Below, one piece after another: positions 24,917 to 36,275 of a stretch of 64,000 nt of DNA. Position 1 is the first letter of the stretch; each line of letters begins with the position of its first letter. Source of the DNA: Casuarius casuarius (lineage: Eukaryota; Chordata; Aves; Casuariiformes; Casuariidae); the NCBI GenBank assembly GCA_003342895.1, contig PTFA01000050.1, positions 176,713 to 240,712 on the forward strand, in the 5' to 3' direction. The notes under the pieces are model-generated. The model was not told the origin of the DNA and did no database searches. It saw only the letters and a program-made list of their open reading frames with translations. The position numbers and the translations under genes were made by a program.

Positions 24917-27612
24917 TTAGCTAAACAAGCTCCAGTCACCCATGCGACTGCCATCTAAACGTACACTAACTGATCTGAGCCGCTTTGCTGCGGGTGCTGT
25001 GTTTCTGGCTTGCAGCCTGATTTTCCGCAGATTTATCTTAGTGGAGTTGATTTTTCTCTGCTATGTTTGAATTCTGATGTGCTGCTTCTCGGGGTAGGGG
25101 CTTGGCTTTACCTGTCCTCCAGTTCTTCGCACAGCTTTTCCTTTTCTATTTCAGCTCGCTGGTTAAGAGTAGACTGAGCCCTTCCATCGCTACATGGATC
25201 CCGTGTTTTAATTCAGTAGAAGGCTTCCTTCCAGCACCCGTGCTTTGGTTTCCAAAGGCTGTTGGTTTTGTTCCTTCTTTGGCAAAGCCAGCATTTTTCT
25301 GCCACGGTCTCAGTTTGTGCCCAGGTGGCTGCACACCATGAAGTCAGGAGACGACGGCTGGTAGCATCTGATTCGCTTTGCTCTCTGTGGCCCCACTTCA
25401 GATGTCTGGGTGACCTCAGAGACAAAGAGGTATATTTTGGTCTTCTGCCTTAAAAGCTCTATGGGAGCTATGCTCCAGGTATTATAGCATTCCTGCACAC
25501 TGTTGGATGTAAGTGCAGCACATGATTATAATAATTATCATCCCTAGGTAGTCCAGAATTATCTGACTGTTACAAAATAGAGTTGGGATGGGAGAGAGTT
25601 AACAAACACACTGAGAAACATAGATGGCCTAACTAGATAGTAAATAGAGAGTGTGACACTGGTGAGCCATAGAAAGAAATCTGCTGATTTCTGGCCCATT
25701 GCTGTAATGTTTAGGAATGAGAAAAGAAAGCAAAAAAAGTAAATGTTTTTATTTTCTGTTTTATTATTTGCATTTTGATAGTTACTATCTTGTTGACAAA
25801 GAGGAAGAGAGTTTCTGCCCTCACTAGTTACTTATTATCGTTAAACTGTTATTGAAACACACTGGAAATTTGTTTGCAACCTCTTGCACATGCCCTGTCA
25901 CATAGGGAATCAATATTTAAGCAAAAGTGTCACCTCCAGAAGCAACCCACAGTACCAGCTTCCATCAAATACTTTTCACATTAAGTGTTGCCCCTGGCAC
26001 ATACTCTCCCTGCATCCCCACCCCAGCTCCACTGGCCTATGGTCAAAGTGTTAGGCAACAGCTTGTATTAAGTGTAATACCAGTGTTTCAGAGATGGCTA
26101 ATTTCAGCTAAAATCCTAGTGTAGTCCTGAGTTTCACAGCTGATTCATATTGACGTGCGCCGCTTCCCCTGTGAACTCGCTAGCCGTTGGCATGAGCAGC
26201 GTGGCTGCGGTTTTCTTTCAAGCTGCAGGATCCAAAGGCAGCAGTAATTGTTTTTGAAATGTTTCTTCTTCTTATTATTATTAAATTGGTTCACTGTATA
26301 CATTGAAACCTGGATCATTCTTGCTCTGATTTGCTTCCCTTTTCACTGCCAGGCCTGAAGTGCAGGAACAGTGTGTGTGTTTTGGATTGCTTCTAAGCTG
26401 GAATAAAAATATACTTTCTGCAGAGAGAGGGTGCCATCTCTGCCATTTCCTCGCAAACGTGTAGTCCGTAATTAGTCAGGATTTCCAGCTCTGAGTGCTA
26501 AATGGAAGAGACAGGAGGAACAAGAAACCCAGCAAAATAACTAGATTTTATTTAAGCTAACATAAAAGTGCAGAACTACATTCCTCTCGTACCCTGACAG
26601 ATTCTAGCCCAGCCTAATTCGGTTCTGCGTGTGTGTATTGGCACAGGGAATCAAAGACTGTTTGAAAAGATGTGCTTACAAAGTAAGGCACTTTACTGAC
26701 TGTCAGGAACTGCTTTGAAACACATCCTTACCTCCAGATACTATTTACCTTGAGGATGTACACTGTATACACTCTCTTCAGCTTAAAGGCCCCAGGCTTG
26801 AGTAGTAGCAGTTACTGTATCTTCCAGAAAACCCCGTGTAAATTATCACATGTGTGCCTTGCAGCACCAGGCTGTTTGCTCAGCAGGCAAACACAATTCA
26901 GCAGCATTATTAAATTTCCATGAAGTTTACCGAATTTGCAGGATCAGTAGGGTGGACCCAACAGGGAAGCTCTCCTACTGCCTACAGCACCTTTAAAGCA
27001 GCTGATGGTGCTGCTGATACTTTGCATTCTGCTGTTACTCCACGGCTGTAGCCATCTACTTAATCTCCACAGCAAAGATTAGTTTATTCGATTAAGTCTG
27101 TTCCCTATAGACCATCCCTGTAGCTCCTTGGAAGGCATCAAGACTGTGTGTCTCCAACCTTTTACCAGCTAAAAAGATTCAATAAAGTAATCTTTTCCCC
27201 CTCCTTTTATATGATTGGAAAATAAATTGAAAATGAATTTCAGTTATTGCTTGTGTTTTAAATATGAGATAAAGGTCAGCCCCCTCTAGCTATCTCCATA
27301 GATGGAGATTAACATGAGCATGTTCCATTATAAAATCGTATAGCAGTTTTGTAAATCTGTCAAGTCATCTACAAATATATAATTAGTCTGTTAGATTTTG
27401 AAATCAATAAACAATGACTTTTCAGTCATGTGCCTAGGAAGCTTTGCTAGAGCGCTTTAGGCATAAGAGTCCAAATAACAAAATGTTTGCACTGTATCTA
27501 TTAAGTTGTTCTCTGAATCTCTTTAGATGTCAAAGGTTAATTGAAAATTAGGTGTACACATGCTGGGTTTTTATTATTATTATTGCATCTGGGTTTTCTT
27601 TTCTTTTATTTT

Positions 27613-27614
<2 letters not shown>
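24917..27614. other. Noncoding DNA, low repeat content
   Basis: No gene and no clear transposable element. The block at about 26840-27110 is repeat-free and may be conserved noncoding DNA, but this cannot be judged without an alignment. Confidence 0.4.

Positions 27615-27680
<66 letters not shown>
27615..27680. repeat. Long interrupted T tract (T36, ATTATAA, T23)
   Basis: Thirty-six T, a seven-base interruption (ATTATAA), then 23 T. It could be the A-tail of a minus-strand retrocopy, but the sequence after it (from 27681) has no recognisable parent. Long T tracts are also assembly-error prone. Confidence 0.9.
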
Positions 27681-27682
<2 letters not shown>

Positions 27683-30600
27683 CCTGTTTAAGAAAAGAAG
27701 CCAATTTTAAACCTGGATTTTTGTGTTAAAGCAGCGTGTCAAACAGTGGATGTTTAAAGAGTAAATTTCCTATTTTTCTTTTCATAGTTGGCTACAGTGA
27801 AATGGTGCCTGTGAATGTTTGTAAGGCAACATTCATAGACATATTTATACAAGGCATGTGTTCACCGTTTGTCATCACTGTCACAGAACATGATTTCCCG
27901 GGTCAGAAAATTGACTTCAAAGCTTGACCCCGAAGATTTGACTTGCCTGTTTGCTTATTCTGGTTCAAGATGTGATGTCAAAAGCTGTCCTATTAGTGGC
28001 ACCTTTTCACATTTAGTTTGCTCAGGTTGATAATAATGATACTGGAAGGACCGCATTTTGATGTTGAAAGAGATAGGGGAAGGAGCACTGCTGAAATTGA
28101 TGGTGTTGACAGTAGGAGGTGAGATTGGGAAAAGATACATCAAAATGTGGATATTACTTTAAGTGACAACATTCCTTTGGAAAAATGCTATATATCATCA
28201 TGGAATTAATTTTATTGGTGCCTCCTGTTCCTAAATTAAGTAAGATCTTTTTTGATACAATATATGCACTGATTATACCAGTTGCACATGTGTACATTTG
28301 TATAGTTTGGACACAACTTAAAGTGGATTAAAATATGCCAGTTAGAATGGATTACCCAATGTTTCTGTAGTTATTCATTTTAATACTGAACTCATATGTT
28401 GAAATTCACCTCAACAGGCGAGTAACAATTTTTTTCAGAGTCTGGAAAACCAAACTGGTATCACTCATCTCCTGATTATGTTAGTGTGGCATCACTACAG
28501 TTGCTGGACATACATAAAGGTCACTCAGAATCCAGGGATCTCAAAGAAGAATAAAAAGTTTAAAGATTAGATTATTGAAATACTTAACAAGAAGACACTT
28601 ATGGCAGGATGAATGTTGAATCAATAACTTAATGCTCAAGACTGAATATCTTGGGTTTTAACTAATGATAACCTGTTTATTGATCTGCCTTGTGACACCA
28701 ACATAGAGAAATATTGCAAAATTTTTTTTATTAAGGAAAGAAAACCTCATGCAGCATAGCATCTGCATTGGCAATAGCTTTGACAGAATGCTGATAGCGT
28801 GACATGACTGGATCTGCTGTTGTCTTTTGTTGCTAGTAAAGTTAAAATAGAGGGGCTTCCTGTATTAATATGGGCTCATAACAATTACATTACATAAAGT
28901 CATATTCTCAAAGTTTCCAAGGTATTTAGCTGTCGCACTCTGGTATATACCACGGTGGAATGCAAAGTAGCCTTTACGGAAGGTCACTTACAGAGGAGAA
29001 TCACAGCTGTGAGCCTTGCTTCTGGTGCACCTTTCATCAGCACTTGAACTCTTATATTGGATATTAACAACAGGTTGCGGTTAGCAATTTAGAACATTAT
29101 GATTAAGAATGATAATTTTATTCGCTGTGTTTGCTTGCTTTTATAATTTTACTATGACTACAACTCATTTTTACTTTACATTTATTTATTTTTTCAGCTC
29201 ACAACTTTAGCTGGCACAAAATTCCCATACCATTAAGATTCAGGATTTATGAAAGAGCAGTCTGTTTTCTTCCTAAACATGTGTGGATACAGTGCCCCTT
29301 ATCAGTGGCATCCCATACAGACTTGTCAATTTTGCTTCAATCAAATAACTGAAGTTGCCTTACTGCGTGCAACGGTTTCTTGGTATTTCCTTAGGTATGG
29401 TGCAGTCAGGCTAGAGACAGGGCTGCTAATGAGGGTGCGGGGGCATTCAGCTGCAAGCTTTTAGAGGTCATAAGTGTAATTTTCAGTCTTAATTAATTAA
29501 GTTATATTGACTGAGTTTTAGTCTTGTTTTTCTCTTCATTTCTTAACTTCATACCTTTTTTCTTATTTTTGTGAAAATAATTTTTTTATGGTGCAATGTA
29601 TATACAGGTTTTATCTCTATAAGTACCAGTGGAAGATGTTCCCAGGGTCTCCAGGTGTCTGTTTATTAGTCTAACAGTAAAACTGATATTTTTCTTTGGG
29701 AAAGGGAACACAAGTCACCAGCTGACTAGTCACATGATGACCATGACCCAATACAAATTACTGAGCAGCTCTTTGCAATTGTCACTTTAATCAAGATGGC
29801 AGATACCCTGATTTTTCAAATGTTTATTGGTGACACTTTTTCCGCGTTACATCATTTTAGACCTAGAATGCAACTGAAGAGCTCAATTTTAATGTTTTTT
29901 GAAAGAGAGTAGCCATTTCAGAACACTACCAAATGCCCAGCAGCAGGAAACAAACTTTTGCCAAAATAGCCAACCTCACCGACTTTAGTGGGAAGCATAT
30001 GTATGCAACTCTGGGTGACATTTATGCATCCGTGTTTGTTTATGCCTGTGCTGATCTGCTGACCTTGCACTTTCTGATAGTGTTCAATTTACATATGCAA
30101 AGAAAATATAAAGCAGATCTATAGTGGCCCTGTAGAAAGGGTCTAATTCTGCCAATTTTGCCTGGAAATAGTTTGCCACTCCACAGATAATTCCTGGTGG
30201 AGAAAGATGTTGTGTTACATGAATACAGATGGCACAACTGGACCTAGTGGACAAAAGATCATCAACCTATTTGGGGGGTTTCATGGAATTAAATTTGACT
30301 AATAATCTCTTTATTGAGGCAAGTGCTTAGCCCATGTAAAAATGATATAGTCTTGTTTATGTCAAGATAATTACTCAGGTATATGTCACCTAAGGGTATT
30401 GTATCTTTGTGACTTAGCTTGTGCTTATGTATAAATTTATAGATGTATGTGAAATTATTTAAGAGGCCCAGAATGCTAAAATGCTGCATTTATTACATGA
30501 AAGCTTAGGTGAGAGTAATTCACAGTAGTTCCTCTTAAAGACTTTCTTTAAATACTGGCTGTATCAGTAGGAATATTATTCAAACTGTGAATGATAAATA

Positions 30601-32279
30601 CCCAACCTTCATATTGTTCCACTTTTCAAATGTCCCTTTTCAAATGAGTAAGATTCTGACACCTTTCCAATGAAGACATCTTTAGAGGGGGGGAAAAGAT
30701 GTAGAACTAAATCAATAAAAAACTATTACATGTGGCAGTTGCCCCCCCCCACACTCTTCAGTAATGAGAGAATTTGAGCTCTAAGGAAAGTCACCTTGGC
30801 TTTAGGAAACTAAACAAGTCCTGAATGATATGCTAATTATGATGCATCTCTTTGAAAACTGACTAAATGGTTGAATAAGTTTTTAAAGCACCCTTCTCGC
30901 TTAAATAGTTCACATGAAGTTCTTCCTTACTTAGTATTTTTCTTTACTCCCCCTAAACAGAGTTGGTTGGTCAAGTTGATCTCTTGTTTGAAATTCAATC
31001 AAGGGCATTAATGTGTAAACCAGTTGGAAAAACAAAGAGCTTAGGGAAATCATTTGCTTAAACAACAACAAACAAGCACTGGTAATCTTCTTACAGAAAT
31101 TAATGAAGGGAAAACCCCCTCAGCTTGGGTGGATAATGATCCTTAGCTATCATGTAACAAGCCTAGAAGGTTTAGGAAGAAGGTGAAAATTAAGAAAGCT
31201 GGATTAAACTGAACTTCCAGAGGAACAAAAAGAAATTTGGGATAAAGATCAGTTCTCCCAAGTTGAGACTGAGAAGTACTTCTGAACTGGAAGCAGTGGA
31301 GCTTAATCCTTTATGCAAATCTGGTTTAGAGTTGAAGTTTTCATCTCAGAATGGGTTTGGGTTTTTTTTAATTTCTTCTAGACAGCTAATAAATGAAAAA
31401 CTTAAGAATAACTCAGAGACCTATCTCATTAATAGTTGCTGTATGAAATGAAAGTTTTTTTCATACAGTGGAGCTGTAAAACTGGTAAATGTGAGAATTT
31501 TGTTACCTTTATCTTCTCATGATTGTCTTTAATGCTTATTCTTTACTAATTAATCTCTTCAAATTATTTAACCACAAAATTGAGATCTCTTTACATTAGA
31601 GCCTACACCAGAGGATAGTCACAAGGGACTGCCTGATAACTCAACAAAATTTAATTAGTTTTCTCAGTACCTACGTGTTCATCTTTTAATAATGGTAGGA
31701 GCTACTTTCACTTCAACTAAGAAACTAAACTCTCTTCTGTACCTTCCCTTTCTAAAAGTCTGTCCCCGTTGAAACAAACAAGCTAGTGTTATGGCACGTG
31801 CATTTTTATTTACAAAATATTGATTGCCATTTCAGTAAAAGTTTTAAGTGTCCCATCATTGTTTTCTCTCTTGAGCGAACAGATGTTATTTCTGTTTAAT
31901 GTGTACGGAAGTCATTGAGCACTGCAGCTAATTCCCCCTTCCTTTCTCTTCCTCCGTTCCCTCTCCCCCACAACCAAACGGGTCCGTCCGCTTGTCTCCT
32001 GCTGTCCCCCTGTCTTAAGGCTCATCAGTGCCTGAGGTTTGCTTTGAGTCAGTGGAAGTGATGAAAAACAAAGTGATGGAAATATGTTTTGTAACTCTGC
32101 TAGGACAGGTGGAACGATTCTCCGTCAAAATATCATGTAAAAGCTTTACTGATGAAAAGGAAAAGTGGTATTTGGGGACCTGGGTGTCTAGGTAGACATT
32201 GGAGAAGGCGGTTGGCAGGTTTCACCCGCTCTGCCCTCGGTCCTGATACAGTGGAAGTTGTAAGTAGATGTTCATTTAG
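27681..32279. other. Noncoding AT-rich DNA, no gene seen
   Basis: Short chance frames only. A weak resemblance to a palindromic repeat centre (GACTTTAGTGGGAAG, about 29980) was seen but is not called. Nothing else is recognisable. Confidence 0.5.
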
Positions 32280-32382
32280 GCTCCAAGCCCACAGACACTT
32301 AGAGGCATGCTCAGATTTATGGGGCTATTTGCAGTGTATCAAGTTAACCACATACCTAGGCATGTCTTTGCAGGATTGGAGC
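32280..32382. repeat. Palindromic MITE-like element with visible TIRs
   Basis: The left end GGCTCCAAGCCCACAGA (32279-32295) and the right end TCTTTGCAGGATTGGAGC (32365-32382) are inverted repeats. The reverse complement of the right end begins GCTCCAATCCTGCAAAGA, which aligns well with the left arm apart from small differences. ACATACCTAGGCATG precedes the right end. The terminal GATCCTGCAAAG-type motif also appears at 62171, so the two may be one family. Confidence 0.6.
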
Positions 32383-33303
32383 ATTCATTGCTTTTCTACT
32401 CATAGCTCACCTGTGTTTGGAAGAAGCTATAAGAATTTCGGGACATCAACAGGACTGGTCTGAAATGCATACATATGGTACGAGGGCTACTGAAAAATGT
32501 TATTTAATCTTGGGGCAGAGTGTGCAGGGGAGAATTGCCTCTAAAATCAAGGTGCTAATAATGACTTTAAAGGTTTGTACGGTGCTATCACCTTGCCATT
32601 AAGCGTGATGTCTTCCTCTCGCAGAATTTCTGGCTGATTCTCAAATACATTTAAAATATGAAGTATTATGAAGTCAATGAAGTGTTAGCTGATGGTACTT
32701 TAAAGTTCTTAGAGACTGATTGTTTTACATTTCAGTGTAGATCACATCAGACTGAGTAGAAGTCGCCTCATATGAAATATCCTCAAGTGTATAATCTATT
32801 GATTTAATTCTGTGTCCTCAATCTAGAATTTAAGTGAGAAGATTGAAAAAGTAGTCCTTTGCATTTACTTCATTGAATCTTTTTTCATGGTGTGTCAGTA
32901 ATTCCCTATATAAACAGACAAGAAATTGAATACATTTTGAAAGCTTGAGTAGCTGTCTAAAACGCTGCAGTCAAAAATCTATTCATTCGTATTATTTATT
33001 TTAAATTTCCCAGAATATTACATGCAATTTTTATAACCATACTTAAAAAAAGATCATGTCAGTGTTTATATAGGTTTTGAAATAAAAGCCCCAACTTGCA
33101 CAAGATTTTCCTTCAGATCTCTCTTAAGTAAGAAAAAGTATATATTTGTTGGTCTTTTGTCTTTAACATACGTTTTTAAAAAGCTGTTTGCCTTTCAACA
33201 ATAGTAATATAGAAAGAGAATTATACTAGACCACATTTCTTTAAACCAGCCTATTTACAGTCCTTATCTGGTTCCCACATCTATAACCTTGAGTGTTTCT
33301 GAG
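32383..33303. other. Noncoding AT-rich DNA
   Basis: No gene, repeat or RNA feature recognised. Confidence 0.5.
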
Positions 33304-33390
33304 TCTTTAATGCATTTACCCTCAGAATATTCCTGCCTAGGAGGGTGATATTTTACAGTCAGGGCACTGGGACGCAGAGAGGTCTCAAGT
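33304..33390 (+). repeat. MIR/CORE-SINE, 5' part (interrupted copy)
   Basis: GCCTAGGAGGGTGATATTTT, then ACAGTCAGGGCACTGGGAC and GCAGAGAGGTCTCAAGT, follow the MIR consensus 'cctatgaggtaggta..ttttacagatgaggaactgaggcacagagaggttaagt'. The copy breaks exactly where the palindromic element at 33391 begins and resumes after it. Confidence 0.75.
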
Positions 33391-33513
33391 CCTGATCCTC
33401 GAAGGCATTTAGAAGCTTAGTAAATTTCTTATGAAAACTTGGAAGTCTTACTTATTTTCACTAACGTTAGGCACGTAGCAAGAGTGTGGTTTCTAGATAT
33501 GTTTGAGTATCTG
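33391..33513. repeat. Palindromic MITE-like element inserted in a MIR
   Basis: The left end CCTGATCCTCGAAGGCATTT and the right end GTTTGAGTATCTGG are diverged inverted repeats: TTCGAGGATCAGG against TTTGAGTATCTGG, 10 of 13. GTTAGGCACGTAG lies in the right half. The motif set (GATCCTCAAAGG.ATTTAGGC, GTTAGGCAC) matches, from memory, an abundant palindromic reptile repeat. The flanks CTCAAGT and CTTAAAT could be a mutated target-site duplication. Confidence 0.7.
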
Positions 33514-33612
33514 GACTTAAATGACCAAGAGGTGCCACAGAATAGGGATTTGAATTTGGTTTCACAAATCCCAGGCTTGATGCTTTAACTACCAGACCAC
33601 TATCTTCTATAA
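33514..33612 (+). repeat. MIR/CORE-SINE, 3' part (interrupted copy)
   Basis: AAATGACCAAGAGGTGCCAC, AGAATAGGGATTTGAATTTG, AATCCCAGGCTTGATGCTTT and AACTACCAGACCACTATC reproduce the MIR 3' half, 'gacttgcccaaggtcacac ... gggattcgaacc ... gtgctttaaccactagacca'. It continues the consensus where 33304-33390 stops. Confidence 0.8.
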
Positions 33613-36189
33613 CTGCATTCCTTGCAGATTAGTGCCCAAATCCTATTGTGGAGTAGGGGAAACTGTAACATGAAATATGTTCACGGTTAGTGATGCCAGC
33701 GTCCCTTGTACCCATAACACAGGGTAATGGCACATTCATATTTTCTCATTTGTTTTGGTGGCTAGCAAAACTTAGATATGAATCAAGAGCTCTCCAACCA
33801 GCCTAATGGTTGCCCCCAATCATCCTCACAAATAAGAATACATCCATCCAAATAGTGGGCAGCCAAGTCCAGGTTTACTTTCTTTTTCCCCTTGAAGCCC
33901 TAATAGTTTTGAATGCAATGTATGATTGACAAAGTGTCATCAAAGTGAAATGTCTTTTAAAATAAGAAAGCTAACAGTTCAAAGATTTGAAGAGTCAGAG
34001 AAAGAGCTAAATATAGTAGCATCTGTCAATCTTAGGAGTTTTACTAGCACATCCACCTGTAATCTCCGAGTGCTGAGTAGAGTTAACATGTAGTCCATTG
34101 TGATCCTGTTCAGCACTTTTCCCAGTAATTATGTCCCAAGAGAAGGTCATTCCAAAAAAGCACGGATCTGCAACTCTTTTAAGGGAAAAGACATAGTCTA
34201 AGAAGATGCTTGTAAATTAAAGACAGAACGGAGTACAAATGGCGAAGCATGTACCCAGCTCTCATCATTTAAGTGCTGCTAGCTGTATCTTTCAGCATGT
34301 TTGTTGCCAGCTGGAAGGTCCGCATTAAAAAGAAACTGTAGGATCCAAGAACTGTTGCAATAAAACATTGTTATTAGTAAACTAAAAACCTAACAGTATT
34401 ATGTGTATGTCCTTATAGCTTTTCTGTATGTACTGTCCATTCTGGTCTTCAGCTTCACTCTTCAGAAAATCCTTATGTCAATGGATATATGGCCCTTTTT
34501 AGGGCAAAAGGCATTCTGGACTCAAATTCATTTCATGATGTGACTCACTTCTGATTACTGTTTGCTCAGGTTTAGTGCCAGTAGCCAAATGTACTTGTCC
34601 ACTCCCTTTCTAATTTCTATTTGCCAGTGAGATGGGAATCATAATTGTAGCTCTCACCTGCCTGCTCCCATGAATGACCACAAATTTTAGCTGGTCCTCA
34701 GAAGCCATATTTTTACATAGGATGTAATTACGAAAGTAAAAAATGTTCATTTCAAACATTAAGTTACTAAAAGCAAATGCATGTAATAGAATATTAGATA
34801 CCTGTGTAAAGCAACTGTTGTTGAACTTGATCTTTTAGGTCTGAATATTATGCTGTGTGATGCTCAAGTTACTGTGTGTAAATGATCCAAGGCAAAAAGA
34901 AGTTGACATATTGATTATGAAAGAGTTCAAATGCTTGCAGTTCTCAAATGCCTCAGGCATGTTATGTGGAGTGTGATGGCCAGATCTCAGCTCAGATAGC
35001 TCTTTCCAGTGGAAAGAAGGGTCTTGGACTTTTTCCTAAATCACTTCTCATGTGATCTTTGATATGTTATTGCTAAAAGCTCTCATCTCTCACCATCAGA
35101 ATTGGACATCTTATATGTTACCAAGATAGACTTAATCAAAATTGATTGAAGAACTTCCTGGAAATTATTTGAAATTGTTGACTAGGGTCCAAAGGTAGCT
35201 GCTGAAAGGGAGAGCCTTCTCAGCTGCAGAGCACGCATGGAGATCATGCCAGGGCTTACGGATATGCGGAGAACGTTTGCTGTCACAGTGCAGTGAAAGT
35301 CTGCATATCTACGTTATTAAATCCCCAAGGCATAAAGAGGGCTTGGCTTTGAGGAATTGCAGTCTTCCAGATGCAGACCCCACCAGCAGTGCTAGTGGCT
35401 CAGACTTGGGAGGAGCTGTAATGGCAATCCTTTATCATCAAGGGCAATTTAGTAGGTACTGCCTGAGACTGTGAGACTCGGGCAAAAGACTGTAAGACTA
35501 AGTTAAATGGACTTAGGCCTCTGTAGGAAGCCGCTGTGTAATTTAGCAGGAACTTGTGAGTGATTCCTCAAGGCATTGCCCATTTACGGGCATCTATAAA
35601 GGTCTGAGTGCCCATGTTTCTGCTGGTTACCCTGTTATGCGGTATTCTGTGTGCTGCTCCATGGGGGAGCTTTCCTACTTTGGATGCTACTGCAGAACAG
35701 GCTGTAGGAAAACTGGGGCAGGAAAGATGGCTGTTTCCTGTCATGACCACTTCAGTCTTAACAATATCAAGAATAATGATACTGAAACTCTTAGTCCACC
35801 TGTATTCTTTGGAAAGATCTGACATTGGCAGGAAAGAATTACTTGAGTAGATGAGATGAAAAAGATCAGGCTGGACAGAGAACTCTAAATTTAGTGATGC
35901 TTTGTGGTCAGATAGAGCTGCATTATAGAGCACAGAGGGACAAGGTTTAAATGAAAGGTGTTTCCTTTCTGCTTTCTAACCACTATCTGAACCACTTATT
36001 GCAGGGCTGAGAAAGCACCATGCTAATAAGATCTTTCTATAGATAAAACTCTTCTCTGGGACTTTAAATTGTTCTTGGACATTTGTAGAATCCAGATGGC
36101 ATGATCTCTAGTAGTGAGTAAAAACAAATTAACATTAAAAAACTTAGTATGTTTAAAATGTTTTTGGTATAGCTGTAACATGTACTATA
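33613..36189. other. Noncoding DNA, one weak MIR, no gene
   Basis: Apart from the relic at 34601-34681, nothing is recognisable. Antiparallel frames around 35556-35933 (88 and 121 codons) have no recognisable family and are treated as chance. Confidence 0.45.
34601..34681 (-). repeat. MIR/CORE-SINE relic
   Basis: CTAATTTCTATTTGCCAGTG, GATGGGAATCATAATTGTAG and TCACCTGCCTGCTCCCATGA resemble the reverse complement of the MIR centre ('tttcctcatctgtaaaatgggaataataatag ... acctacctcatagg'). Diverged, so moderate confidence. Confidence 0.5.
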
Positions 36190-36275
36190 ACGTGTAATTA
36201 TTCCCATTTTACAGATAGGGGAGCTGAGGCACAGAAAATGACACTTGTGTCGTTTGAGATGACACAAGCATCCTG
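36190..36275 (+). repeat. MIR/CORE-SINE copy
   Basis: ATTATTCCCATTTTACAGAT, GGGGAGCTGAGGCACAGAAA and finally GACACAAGC match the MIR centre almost base for base. The 3' end fades. Confidence 0.8.

Noticed and set aside
29980..30170. Possible palindromic repeat (GACTTTAGTGGGAAG, TCTAATTCTGCC)
   Set aside because: Only a centre-like and an end-like motif are seen, at the wrong spacing and without inverted arms.
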